Under the pieces are notes generated by a model. That model was given only the letters and a program-made list of their open reading frames with translations, was not told where the DNA came from and did not search any database. A program made the translations under genes and the position numbers. From Archaeoglobaceae archaeon (GTDB lineage Archaea > Halobacteriota > Archaeoglobi > Archaeoglobales > Archaeoglobaceae), in contig JALWBF010000197.1 in NCBI GenBank assembly GCA_027016055.1, positions 1 to 19,167 on the forward strand: 19,167 nucleotides of DNA. Direction: 5' to 3'. Of this stretch, positions 1 to 6,902 are shown piece by piece (position 1 is the first letter of the stretch; each line of letters starts with the position of its first letter).

Positions 1-188
1 ACCGCGATCTTTTTTCCCGAAATTCCCCCATGCTCGTTTATCTCATCCGCAGCAAGTTTCACGGCATGCTCCATTGCAGTTCCGTATTTAGTTTCCATCG
101 GTCCGATAACGCCGATTTTGATTACGTTTTCGGCACTCGCTATTGGCATGATTATTGCTATCAAGAGCATGGCTACGAGTAATCTCAT
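1..188 (-). CDS. Branched-chain amino-acid ABC transporter substrate-binding protein, N-terminal part (runs off left edge)
   Basis: Only the first 62 codons are present. The protein opens with a hydrophobic signal peptide of about 19 residues (MRLLVAMLLIAIIMPIASA), probably cleaved after SASA-type residues before ENVIKIGVIGP. The mature start then shows the usual opening of the periplasmic-binding-protein type 1 (LivJ/LivK, Peripla_BP_6) fold: a first beta strand ending in GP, then a helix leading to DEINEHGGISGKKI, close to the family's 'INxxGGIxGxxI' turn. There is no lipobox cysteine in the part seen, so it may be held outside the membrane in another way. The gene diverges from livG, 56 bases away, which supports a role in the same transporter. 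The livH and livM permeases are not in the window and probably lie downstream of this gene. ATG at 188 was chosen because the signal peptide starts there and a TATA palindrome lies about 26 bases upstream. Confidence 0.85.
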   Translation of the reverse strand, partial: MRLLVAMLLIAIIMPIASAENVIKIGVIGPMETKYGTAMEHAVKLAADEINEHGGISGKKIA

Positions 189-205
189 GTCCGAGCGTTG
201 GGATG

Positions 206-223
206 ACAATATTTAAATATTGT
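206..223. promoter_or_regulatory. Palindromic TATA element shared by divergent liv genes
   Basis: An exact 18-base palindrome (ACAATATTTAAATATTGT) is centred between the two divergent genes, about 30 bases from the livG ATG and 26 from the binding-protein ATG. Its core TTTAAATA matches an archaeal TATA box when read on either strand. At the usual distance of about 25-27 bases from TATA to transcript start, both transcripts would begin at or a few bases before the start codon. The same sequence could also be bound by a dimeric regulator; the sequence alone cannot separate the two roles. Confidence 0.7.
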
Positions 224-244
224 GCAAATGAGTAACAGAGTAAC

Positions 245-934
245 ATGCTTAAGGTTGAGAATGTTACAAAGAAGTTCGGCGAAATTAGGGCTTTAAACGG
301 GGTCAGCTTTAAGGTTAGCAACGGAGAGATACTCGGAATAATAGGCCCAAACGGAGCTGGCAAGACGACGTTATTTAGCGTGATCTCCGGATTTCTAAAG
401 CCCGATTCCGGAGATGTAAAGCTTAACGGGAAGAGCATAGTCGGAAAGAAACCGAATCAGCTTGTAAAGATGGGTTTGGTGAGGACTTTCCAAATAATCA
501 GGGTTTTCAGGCACATGACGGTTGAAGAAAACGTGGAGGTTGCGAGCTTAAACGGAAAAACATCTGAGATCCTAAGATCGATCGGTTTATGGAACAAGAG
601 AAACATGCTTGCGAAGAATCTATCTCAAGGAGAACTTAGAAGGCTCAGCATAGGAATGGCTCTCGCCACCGATCCCAAGATACTGCTTTTGGATGAGCCT
701 TTCTCCGGCTTGAGTCCGAAGGAAGCCGAGAGCCTGAATGGGATCATCAGGACTCTCAATGAAAACGGAATCACGCAAGTAATCATCGAGCACAGGCTAA
801 AGGAGCTTTTCAACTTGGCTGAAAGGGTTCTCGTTCTGAACTTCGGGAAGGTTATATTCGAAGGCTTACCGGATGAAGCCGTTAAAAACGAAGACGTGAT
901 AAGGGCATACTTGGGCAGTGTCAGGTATGCTTAA
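245..934 (+). CDS. livG: Branched-chain amino-acid ABC transporter ATP-binding protein LivG
   Basis: One of the two cytoplasmic ATPases of a high-affinity branched-chain amino-acid (or related amide/amino-acid) importer. Visible motifs: Walker A GPNGAGKTT at residues 34-42, Q-loop glutamine near residue 83, ABC signature LSQGE at 126-130, Walker B ILLLDE at 146-151 and the switch histidine in IIEHR (H183). The long insert between Walker A and the signature is typical of LivG/BraF, but at 229 aa the protein is shorter than many bacterial LivG proteins (about 255 aa). It starts 23 bases after the shared palindromic TATA element and overlaps livF, so the two are surely co-transcribed. Substrate specificity cannot be read from the ATPase. 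Confidence 0.92.
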   Translation: MLKVENVTKKFGEIRALNGVSFKVSNGEILGIIGPNGAGKTTLFSVISGFLKPDSGDVKLNGKSIVGKKPNQLVKMGLVRTFQIIRVFRHMTVEENVEVASLNGKTSEILRSIGLWNKRNMLAKNLSQGELRRLSIGMALATDPKILLLDEPFSGLSPKEAESLNGIIRTLNENGITQVIIEHRLKELFNLAERVLVLNFGKVIFEGLPDEAVKNEDVIRAYLGSVRYA

Positions 935-1610
935 GGTTGAAGATCTGAACGCGTTCTACGATAAGGCGCAGATACTCAGAAACGTAAACCTGAAAGTTGG
1001 CAGGGGAGAAGTTGTCGCCGTTTTAGGCCCGAACGGGGCTGGAAAAACGACTCTGCTTAAATCGATCTGCGGGCTTGTTAGAACGGAGGGCAGAATAATA
1101 TTCGCCGGAAAAGATATAACAAAGCTTAAGACTCACGAAAGGATAAGGCTTGGCATCTCGATCTGTCCTGAAGGAAGAAGGCTTTTTCCCAACATGACTG
1201 TTGAGGATAACCTTAGATTGGGTGCTCTGCTTGAGGAGTGCGAGGATAGGCTGAGATACGTCTATAATCTCTTTCCAAGGCTTAAGGAGAGGAGGAATCA
1301 GCTCGTAAAGACCATGAGCGGTGGAGAGCAGCAGATGGTGGCTATAGGCAGGGCTTTAATGTCGAATCCGAAGTTGATGCTCTTGGATGAGCCTTCGATG
1401 GGTTTGGCGCCGATAGTTGTTGAGAGCATAGCCGAAGCTCTGAAGAGGATAAAGGAAGAATTGGGCATATCGATTTTAATTGTTGAGCAGAACATAAGCT
1501 TGGCTTTCGAGGTCGCTGATAGAGCTTACGTTTTGGTTAAGGGTGAGATAGTTAAGGAAGGATCGATTGAGGAGATGCAGGGATTGGAGAAGGAATACTT
1601 CGAATTATGA
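927..1610 (+). CDS. livF: Branched-chain amino-acid ABC transporter ATP-binding protein LivF
   Basis: Second ATPase of the importer, the partner of LivG in the nucleotide-binding dimer. Motifs from the ATG at 927: Walker A GPNGAGKTT at residues 34-42, the LivF-typical PEGRRLFPNMTVEDNL stretch (81-96), signature MSGGEQQ (130-136), Walker B LMLLDEPSMGLAP (150-162) and switch region IVEQN (185-189). The ATG at 927 overlaps livG by 8 bases and gives MLKVEDL, mirroring the MLKVENV start of LivG. A GTG at 918 is in frame and would add three residues; it is less likely. Family length (227 aa) is normal for LivF. The stop codon interlocks with that of the convergent membrane gene (TTATGA, 1605-1610). 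Confidence 0.92.
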   Translation: MLKVEDLNAFYDKAQILRNVNLKVGRGEVVAVLGPNGAGKTTLLKSICGLVRTEGRIIFAGKDITKLKTHERIRLGISICPEGRRLFPNMTVEDNLRLGALLEECEDRLRYVYNLFPRLKERRNQLVKTMSGGEQQMVAIGRALMSNPKLMLLDEPSMGLAPIVVESIAEALKRIKEELGISILIVEQNISLAFEVADRAYVLVKGEIVKEGSIEEMQGLEKEYFEL

Positions 1611-2129
1611 AAGCATAATTTTTGGAACCTTCTTCGCCAATTTATCGAATACGTAACCGACTATAAAAGATACAACGATTAGAGCTGTTGCAACGGATGC
1701 GGACAAACTTATTCCCTTAAAGAAAACAAAAGCGAACCAGTTTATGAGAACGCAGGAAACTATGCCGAATCCGCCGTTCAAAATTTCGGTCAGCAATCCC
1801 ATTGCAATGAAGGATATGAATCCGAAGATTCCGAAGTAATACGGCGTCGTTACACCATACCAAGGCTCGCTTATCAGTAGGAATGAAACCGTCAAAGCTG
1901 ATACTATTACTCCCCTCCATTTGCCAAAGACCTCCTTGGCAAGTGAAATCCAGAATACGTAAATTATTCCGCCGAACAGAGCAAGTCCCAAGCACGGAAC
2001 GTTAATACCCAAGACCCTTCCAACGCTACCGCTTGGGATTAAATAGGAGAGCATGTAACTTAAGAAGGCGATGGTAAAAATTCCTACGAGTTCGTAAACT
2101 TCACCATGGACATCTCTTGCAGACCTCAT
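1605..2129 (-). CDS. Six-helix integral membrane protein of the MCAPVS/radical SAM cluster
   Basis: A 174-aa membrane protein with about six hydrophobic segments (roughly residues 12-32, 40-66, 72-89, 95-117, 119-139 and 142-161) and a lysine-rich C-terminal tail (DKLAKKVPK). Size, helix number and small-residue-rich helices loosely recall substrate-binding S components of ECF importers, but I do not recognise a family signature and no ECF ATPase is nearby. It is the last gene of a four-gene minus-strand cluster. Its ATG lies inside the end of the radical SAM gene (29-base overlap), with a GAAGG-like sequence just upstream, so translation is probably coupled. A role in exporting, anchoring or using the product of the peptide/radical SAM genes is inference from position only. 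Confidence 0.72.
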   Translation of the reverse strand: MRSARDVHGEVYELVGIFTIAFLSYMLSYLIPSGSVGRVLGINVPCLGLALFGGIIYVFWISLAKEVFGKWRGVIVSALTVSFLLISEPWYGVTTPYYFGIFGFISFIAMGLLTEILNGGFGIVSCVLINWFAFVFFKGISLSASVATALIVVSFIVGYVFDKLAKKVPKIMLS

Positions 2130-2889
2130 CCTTCTTCATCCTCTTCATGAACATTAAATGCTCCTCGAAGCTTAAATTCTTGTAAAATCTTCCCATCTCG
2201 TATTGAAAGCAACACGGACTCGCCCTTAAATCGTATCCCAAGAATATGCATGATAAAACCACAGCGCACGGTCTCGTTTGCTTAGGCGGGGTGTATACCT
2301 TTATCCCGAACTCCTTGCCGACATCCTTTGCAACCTTGCAGGCTCTTTTAACGTCGCTCTTGGTAAGGGGCTTCAGCTTTTCGTTGTGAATGTAAAACAG
2401 CTTATGGAGAACGACATCTATCCCGTTTTCACCGGCAAATCTGACAATCTCCTTTATATCCTCCAAGTTCCACGGCAGAATCGTTATGTCTATGTAGGTT
2501 TCAATTCCGTCGTTTAAACGAACGAACTTCCTTATCCCTTCGAAAACCTTCTCCTTACCCTTTACGGTATAGATACCGAAAGCAATCGAATCCAATTCGC
2601 TTTTCAGAAGTTCATCCATCCTTTCCTCCAAAAGCGTTCCGTTTGTTATCAGGCTAGTCTTTACACCCATTTCGCTTGCAATTTTTACCATTTCGAAGAG
2701 CTTCGGATGAAGAAACGGTTCCCCCCATCCGTGGAAGGCTACCTCCTTGAACTTATCCAGTGGTATTTTTAGAAAGTCCTCAATCGAAATGTAACCTACA
2801 TCCCTCGAACTCGTCGATCTCATGCAGATAAAACAGTTCTGATTGCAGTCGTTCGTAACTTCCAACTGAAGGATCTTAGGCTTTAACAT
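2101..2889 (-). CDS. Radical SAM enzyme with SPASM-like C-terminal cysteines
   Basis: A 262-aa radical SAM protein. The cluster motif CNQNCFIC (CX3CX2C) lies at about residues 15-22 after the usual beta strand LQLEVTNDC, followed by GWGEPFL, the SAM-binding 'GGE' position, and SLITNGTLL in the fourth strand. The C-terminal third carries six more cysteines (RPC, LSC, PCC and a final CKRC two residues before the end), resembling a compact SPASM/Twitch region that would bind an auxiliary Fe-S cluster. Such enzymes often modify peptides, but also act on small molecules. It starts inside the end of the upstream 55-aa peptide gene (14-base overlap) and overlaps the downstream membrane gene, forming one transcription unit. 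The likely substrates are the two MCAPVS peptides; this is inference from context. Confidence 0.85.
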   Translation of the reverse strand: MLKPKILQLEVTNDCNQNCFICMRSTSSRDVGYISIEDFLKIPLDKFKEVAFHGWGEPFLHPKLFEMVKIASEMGVKTSLITNGTLLEERMDELLKSELDSIAFGIYTVKGKEKVFEGIRKFVRLNDGIETYIDITILPWNLEDIKEIVRFAGENGIDVVLHKLFYIHNEKLKPLTKSDVKRACKVAKDVGKEFGIKVYTPPKQTRPCAVVLSCIFLGYDLRASPCCFQYEMGRFYKNLSFEEHLMFMKRMKKDEVCKRCPW

Positions 2890-3043
2890 AAAAAATTAGT
2901 AAAGATTTTGCGATTTTTAATACTTTATAACCGACGAAGGCAAGTATTGTAACGACAGCTAAGACTTGGTTCAGCAGTAGGCTCGTTGCAAAAGCCAATG
3001 AACTTACGCTTCCTCCAACCGTTGCGGAAACTGGAGCGCACAT
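2876..3043 (-). CDS. Small membrane peptide B (MCAPVS family, 55 aa)
   Basis: A 55-residue peptide beginning MCAPVSATVGG, then a hydrophobic stretch of about 25-30 residues and a basic tail with several lysines (YKVLKIAKSLL). It is the paralogue of the peptide encoded just upstream, which begins MCAPVSVSMAP. The ATG at 3043 is preferred over an in-frame start at 3067 because a strong Shine-Dalgarno sequence, GAGGTGA (3049-3055), sits five bases before it and because the similarity to its partner begins exactly at this methionine. It starts one base after the partner's stop codon and overlaps the radical SAM gene. After methionine removal, cysteine would be the N-terminal residue. No known family is recognised; it could be a modified precursor peptide or a small structural membrane subunit. 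Confidence 0.72.
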   Translation of the reverse strand: MCAPVSATVGGSVSSLAFATSLLLNQVLAVVTILAFVGYKVLKIAKSLLIFYVKA

Positions 3044-3044
3044 C

Positions 3045-3182
3045 TCACTCACCTCTTGCAAATGCACCCTTCAAAACCAAGGCAACACCGGATATTCCGG
3101 TTACCAAAGCCAAGACCAAAGCCGGTAATATTCCCGCAAGGGACAACGTTGGTGCCATGGATACCGACACCGGTGCACACAT
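3045..3182 (-). CDS. Small membrane peptide A (MCAPVS family, 45 aa)
   Basis: A 45-residue peptide, MCAPVSVSMAPTLS followed by one hydrophobic helix (about residues 15-37) and a short charged end (KGAFARGE). It shares its first six residues, a Ser/Thr-rich linker and a single membrane segment with peptide B, while all five codons after the ATG differ at the third base, so the shared protein sequence looks selected rather than recently copied. A longer in-frame start at 3296 exists, but a TATA box at 3203-3213 places the transcript start at or next to the ATG at 3182, giving a leaderless first gene. It heads the cluster with peptide B, the radical SAM enzyme and the six-helix protein. Function unknown. 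Confidence 0.7.
   Translation of the reverse strand: MCAPVSVSMAPTLSLAGILPALVLALVTGISGVALVLKGAFARGE
3049..3055 (-). promoter_or_regulatory. Shine-Dalgarno site that fixes the peptide B start
   Basis: GAGGTGA on the minus strand, five bases before the ATG at 3043, complementary to the 3' end of archaeal 16S rRNA. It overlaps the last codons of peptide A, which suggests translational coupling. Confidence 0.7.
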
Positions 3183-3202
3183 GGAATTCGATTCAATGAT
3201 AA

Positions 3203-3213
3203 AGTATATAAAA
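3203..3213 (-). promoter_or_regulatory. TATA box of the MCAPVS/radical SAM cluster
   Basis: TTTTATATACT on the minus strand, centred about 26 bases upstream of the peptide A ATG at 3182, the normal archaeal TATA-to-start distance. This predicts a leaderless mRNA and supports the short version of peptide A. Confidence 0.65.
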
Positions 3214-3319
3214 TTTACTGACGCTCTTAGTAACATCTGAACACCATCTGACATTATCATTTGAAGCGATATTACAATAAAAAGTCTTAGTGTCAAAAAA
3301 TCGGAAAGAATTTTTGAAA

Positions 3320-3376
3320 TGTATTTTAAAATGTTAAAAAATTTTGAAAAATCTTTTCGATGCTTTTATAAAAAAA
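3320..3376 (-). terminator. T-rich terminator after the TPR gene
   Basis: On the minus strand a T7 run (3370-3376) follows the TPR stop codon directly, with further T-rich runs down to about 3320. Runs of this type end transcription in archaea without needing a hairpin. It separates the TPR gene from the peptide cluster promoter. Confidence 0.55.
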
Positions 3377-4726
3377 TTAGTGGGAAAGGATCCATACGAC
3401 CTTTGGCATCTCTATTACCTGCTTATTCTCAAGCTTTTCAATCATGTTATCAACCAATCCGCCGATGAACTCCTTCCATCCCTTGAGGTTCGGATCGCTG
3501 TTCAAATCCTTCTTAAGCTTTTCTGCATACTTCAATGCGGAATCGAAATCGCCGTTCTGCGAGTATATGCTTGCCAAGGATAGATGAGCCAGTATGTAGT
3601 AGTCTCTATGAGCTACTTCCCTTTTCGTCTGCTTCGGATGCTCCACTATCCACTTGAGATCGGATATCGATTTGTTCAGGTAATCCGTGTTGTTCGTATA
3701 CTTGTAGAGCATGTAATATGCTAAAGCCCTCTCATACATCGAGATTGGAACCGTCACTGCATCTTCGGGATTCTTCATCGCTTCGTCGCAAACCTTAACG
3801 TCGTCCGTCAGATACTTTATAGCCTTATCCCTGTCTCCCTTTTCGTAGCTTATCATAGCGAGGATTCTGTAGGCTTCACCCAAGTATGCGGATTCGGGGA
3901 ATTTCTCTATTATCTCCTTTGCATACTGAGCGGCTTCATCCTTCTTACCAAGCAGATATGCTGAAATCATCGCGGGAGCTAAGCCCAAGTCGGAATCCCA
4001 TCCGTATTCCTTTGCATGCTCCAAATACTGCTGTGAAACATTATAAGCAGATTTAATCTTACCTAACTCAAGCTCAACCCAAGCCAAGTGCTCATAAGCC
4101 GTATCGATTCCCGGATCCGGATAAATTTCGATCGCCTTCTCGTAATACTTCTCAGCCTTCTTAACCTCAGCCATCGCCAAGTAAGTTCTCGCCAAGTTTG
4201 TGTAAAGTGCCGATAAGCCCTCCTTACCCAAGAACTTTTCAATTTCCTTTGTATGGTTTAATGCGTAGAAGTAGTGCGGTAATACATACTTCTCCCTGTT
4301 TACGTAACCGCAGTAGTATAGGAAGTTAACATCCCCCAAAGCCTGTTCCGCTATGGGCTTATACTTCGGAAACTTTTCCTCAAGCTCCTTTAAATATTTC
4401 ACGGCCATCTCATACTTCTTCTGCATCTCCGGATGACCGGCTTGGATGAACGTTTGCCCGGGCAACTTGTAATATCTGTGGAACTGGTTTTCGTTTCCGT
4501 AAGCCAAGGCAAGATCGTAGTATATCACGGGATCGTTCGGATTCAACTTCATAGCCTTGTTAAAGTATTCTATCGCCTTGTCGTAGTCTCCGTTGTCCAT
4601 AGCCTTGATACCCTGCTGAATGTAGTCATAAACGAGCTTTTCCTTGTTCCACGTATTGTATGCATACACGCTGAATACTGCACAAATTATTAAGAGTAGC
4701 ACGCCTATAATCGTATACTTCTTCAT
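3377..4726 (-). CDS. Membrane-anchored TPR-repeat protein
   Basis: A 449-aa protein with a short N-terminal membrane anchor or uncleaved signal (residues 4-22 hydrophobic after MKK), then a long helical region outside the membrane. Tetratricopeptide repeats are clear at about residues 33-68 (IQQGIKAMDNGDYDKAIEYF), 171-204, 207-240, 281-308 and 388-415; the repeated pattern A-x3-G-[DN]-x2-[KR]-A is visible in each. TPR arrays form protein-binding surfaces, so this is probably a scaffold on the outer face of the cytoplasmic membrane. No enzymatic domain is seen. It is preceded by its own promoter region and followed by a T-rich terminator, so it looks monocistronic. Its position beside the MCAPVS cluster, in the same orientation, may or may not be meaningful. 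Confidence 0.85.
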   Translation of the reverse strand: MKKYTIIGVLLLIICAVFSVYAYNTWNKEKLVYDYIQQGIKAMDNGDYDKAIEYFNKAMKLNPNDPVIYYDLALAYGNENQFHRYYKLPGQTFIQAGHPEMQKKYEMAVKYLKELEEKFPKYKPIAEQALGDVNFLYYCGYVNREKYVLPHYFYALNHTKEIEKFLGKEGLSALYTNLARTYLAMAEVKKAEKYYEKAIEIYPDPGIDTAYEHLAWVELELGKIKSAYNVSQQYLEHAKEYGWDSDLGLAPAMISAYLLGKKDEAAQYAKEIIEKFPESAYLGEAYRILAMISYEKGDRDKAIKYLTDDVKVCDEAMKNPEDAVTVPISMYERALAYYMLYKYTNNTDYLNKSISDLKWIVEHPKQTKREVAHRDYYILAHLSLASIYSQNGDFDSALKYAEKLKKDLNSDPNLKGWKEFIGGLVDNMIEKLENKQVIEMPKVVWILSH

Positions 4727-4801
4727 ACCCTCACTGGATACCAGTATGATACTTAAGAATTGCGATTAACCGTATCTATGCAGTTTATAATAGCAACAGA
4801 C

Positions 4802-4824
4802 AAAAATAAACGTAAAAATAAAAA
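4802..4824 (-). terminator. T-rich terminator of the por operon
   Basis: Three T5 runs on the minus strand begin about 12 bases after the porB stop, separated by A and ACG spacers, with no clear hairpin: the pattern of an archaeal oligo-T terminator. Confidence 0.5.
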
Positions 4825-4835
4825 GAATAATAAAA

Positions 4836-5714
4836 TTATTCGTCTAAACCGAACCTCTTCGCATTTTCATCTGCGATTCTCTGAAGTTCTTCGATTATCT
4901 CCCTTCCCTTCGGATGCTTGAAGAGATGCCTAAACCTTCTCTGAATCTTGAGATACTCCTCCACGGGCTTTCTCTCCTTTATCTTCCTAACCCTAACCAA
5001 TTCTCCGTTTTCATATTCCACGATCGGATACAAAGCGGTTTCAACTGCCAATCTTGCAACCTTTATCGTTTCGTTGCTGTTTATTCCCCACCCGGTAACG
5101 CATGGGCAGAGTATTTGAATATACTTGGCTCCCTCAAACTCGACAGCCCTCTTAACCTTCCTCCTTATATCGTTGGGATAAGCAACGCTTGCGGTTGCTA
5201 CATACGGAATTTTATGGGCTAGGGCAAAAGCAACCATGTCCTTCTTTCTTCCTATTTTGCCCGGCAGTATCTTTCCAGCCGGAGTCGTTGTAGTGTTCGA
5301 GCCCGGCGGAGTCAATCCGCTCTGCTGGTTTCCTGTGTTCTGATATGCTTCGTTGTCTAAGCAGATGTATAGGACATCGTGATTTCTGTCGAACATCCCC
5401 GAGAGGCAACCGATTCCTATATCTGCAGTGGCTCCGTCTCCGGCGAAAACTACCACATGACCCTCATCCTTCCTTCCCAATGCCTTCAAAGCCGCATCGA
5501 TTCCCGCTGCAACAGCGGCAGCGTTCTCGAACACCGAATGAATATAAGGAACGCCCCAAGCGCTCCTATCGTATTGGGAACTGATTATCTCCAAGCAACC
5601 GGTTGGATTCACAACAAAACATTTACCTTCCAATGCGTATAAGACGTTCTTGACGGCAATTGGCAAAGAACATCCCGGACATGCTCCGTGACCGCTTGAG
5701 AAGAAGAACTTCAA
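4836..5714 (-). CDS. porB: Pyruvate:ferredoxin oxidoreductase, beta subunit
   Basis: The thiamine-diphosphate subunit of the enzyme that oxidises pyruvate with CoA to acetyl-CoA and CO2, reducing ferredoxin. The N-terminus shows HGACPGCSLPIAVKN with C12 and C15, plus C40 in NPTGC and a CPC pair near residue 200, together the expected ligands of the proximal 4Fe-4S cluster. The TPP/Mg motif starts at GDGATADIG and ends at LDNEAYQNTG; the following SGLTPPG..TTTTP segment is typical of POR/VOR beta subunits. Length (292 aa) is normal. The ATG overlaps porA by four bases. POR is favoured over the closely related 2-oxoisovalerate enzyme by the whole subunit set, but substrate choice is not proved by sequence reading. 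Confidence 0.9.
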   Translation of the reverse strand: MKFFFSSGHGACPGCSLPIAVKNVLYALEGKCFVVNPTGCLEIISSQYDRSAWGVPYIHSVFENAAAVAAGIDAALKALGRKDEGHVVVFAGDGATADIGIGCLSGMFDRNHDVLYICLDNEAYQNTGNQQSGLTPPGSNTTTTPAGKILPGKIGRKKDMVAFALAHKIPYVATASVAYPNDIRRKVKRAVEFEGAKYIQILCPCVTGWGINSNETIKVARLAVETALYPIVEYENGELVRVRKIKERKPVEEYLKIQRRFRHLFKHPKGREIIEELQRIADENAKRFGLDE

Positions 5715-6892
5715 ATTATCACCTCCTCAAACTCCTTAACACCTTCGAAGTGGAATCCCTCATCGACCTTGCCCTCGATGGCGTTGTTAATGCACTTCCT
5801 TATAAGATCCCTCGGAATGTCTCTGCCTCCTAAGCCAACTGCGAACGAATAAACCTTGGCGTTGCTGTGTCCGAATAGGGCTGATTTCAGATCTATCGAA
5901 ACCGGTCCTTCATAGCCGAAGGAAACAGCTCTTTCGAACACGACTATATTCTCAACATCCTTCATAACCTTTCTCAGCTCTTCAGTTGGGAAAGGTCTGA
6001 ACGATCTTATCTTGACCAACCCGACCTTCTTTCCATCCTTCCTCATCTCTTCAACTACTTCTCTAACTAAGCCGACGACCGATCCCATGGCAACAACAGC
6101 GGTTTCAGCATTGTCCATGTAATCAGTTGCTATAAGCCCACCCCAGTTCCTTCCAGTTAATTCAGCCCACTCCTTGAAAACTTCTTCCATGACCTTCTTA
6201 GCCCTCATCATAGCCCTCTGCATTACGACCCTGAACTCCATATAGCAGTGCGGCGGGGCGTAGCAGCCGAAGGTTAACGGGTCTTTCGTAGTTAATTTGA
6301 TCGGCGGATCGTATGGCGGAAGGAAACTATCTACCGTCTCCTGCTCAAGGAGATCGACCGGCTCATAAGCATGGGTTAGCTTGTATCCGTCCATGCAAAC
6401 CATGAACGGTAGCATTACGTCCTTATTTTCTGCAATCTTGTAAGCCTGCGGAATCATGTCGTGTGCTTCCTGATTGTTCTCAACGTAAACTTGGATTATG
6501 CATGCATCCCTCATAGCCATGCTGTCTTGGTGGTCGTTCCATATGCTAAGCGGAGCGCTCAGGGATCTGTTCGCTATAACCATCACTATCGGCAATCTCA
6601 TACCGGCGGCGTTCCACAGAACTTCGCTCATCAAAATCAAACCCTGAGAGCACGTTGCCGTGAACGTCCTAGCTCCGGTTGCTGAAGCTCCAACCAAAAT
6701 CGAAGCTGCTCCGAATTCGGATTCCGCTGTGATGTATTGGCAATTTCCGAGCTCTCCGTTCGCATACATCGTTGCGAGGTTTTCGACTATCTCCGTCTGC
6801 GGAGTAATCGGATATGCACATATTACGGCTGGTCTGCACAGTTTCACCGCATAAGCCACGGCGTAAAAACCTCTAACAACCTTTCTGACCAT
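5711..6892 (-). CDS. porA: Pyruvate:ferredoxin oxidoreductase, alpha subunit
   Basis: The 393-aa alpha subunit carries the pyrimidine-binding domain (CAYPITPQTEIVENLA near residue 25, AESEFGAASILVGASATGARTFTATCSQGL around 58-86) and the C-terminal transketolase-like domain (SFRPFPTEEL near 305). The segment WNDHQDSMAMRDACIIQVYVENNQEAHD is the substrate-domain stretch typical of pyruvate enzymes. It pairs with PorB to form the active site. Ten bases separate it from porD and it overlaps porB by four, so the four subunits are made from one message. No truncation or unusual residue is visible. Confidence 0.9.
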   Translation of the reverse strand: MVRKVVRGFYAVAYAVKLCRPAVICAYPITPQTEIVENLATMYANGELGNCQYITAESEFGAASILVGASATGARTFTATCSQGLILMSEVLWNAAGMRLPIVMVIANRSLSAPLSIWNDHQDSMAMRDACIIQVYVENNQEAHDMIPQAYKIAENKDVMLPFMVCMDGYKLTHAYEPVDLLEQETVDSFLPPYDPPIKLTTKDPLTFGCYAPPHCYMEFRVVMQRAMMRAKKVMEEVFKEWAELTGRNWGGLIATDYMDNAETAVVAMGSVVGLVREVVEEMRKDGKKVGLVKIRSFRPFPTEELRKVMKDVENIVVFERAVSFGYEGPVSIDLKSALFGHSNAKVYSFAVGLGGRDIPRDLIRKCINNAIEGKVDEGFHFEGVKEFEEVII

Positions 6893-6902
6893 CTAAATCA
6901 CC

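Noticed and set aside
3183..3296. In-frame upstream extension of peptide A starting at 3296
   Set aside because: It would place the TATA box inside the gene, and the similarity to peptide B starts only at the ATG at 3182.
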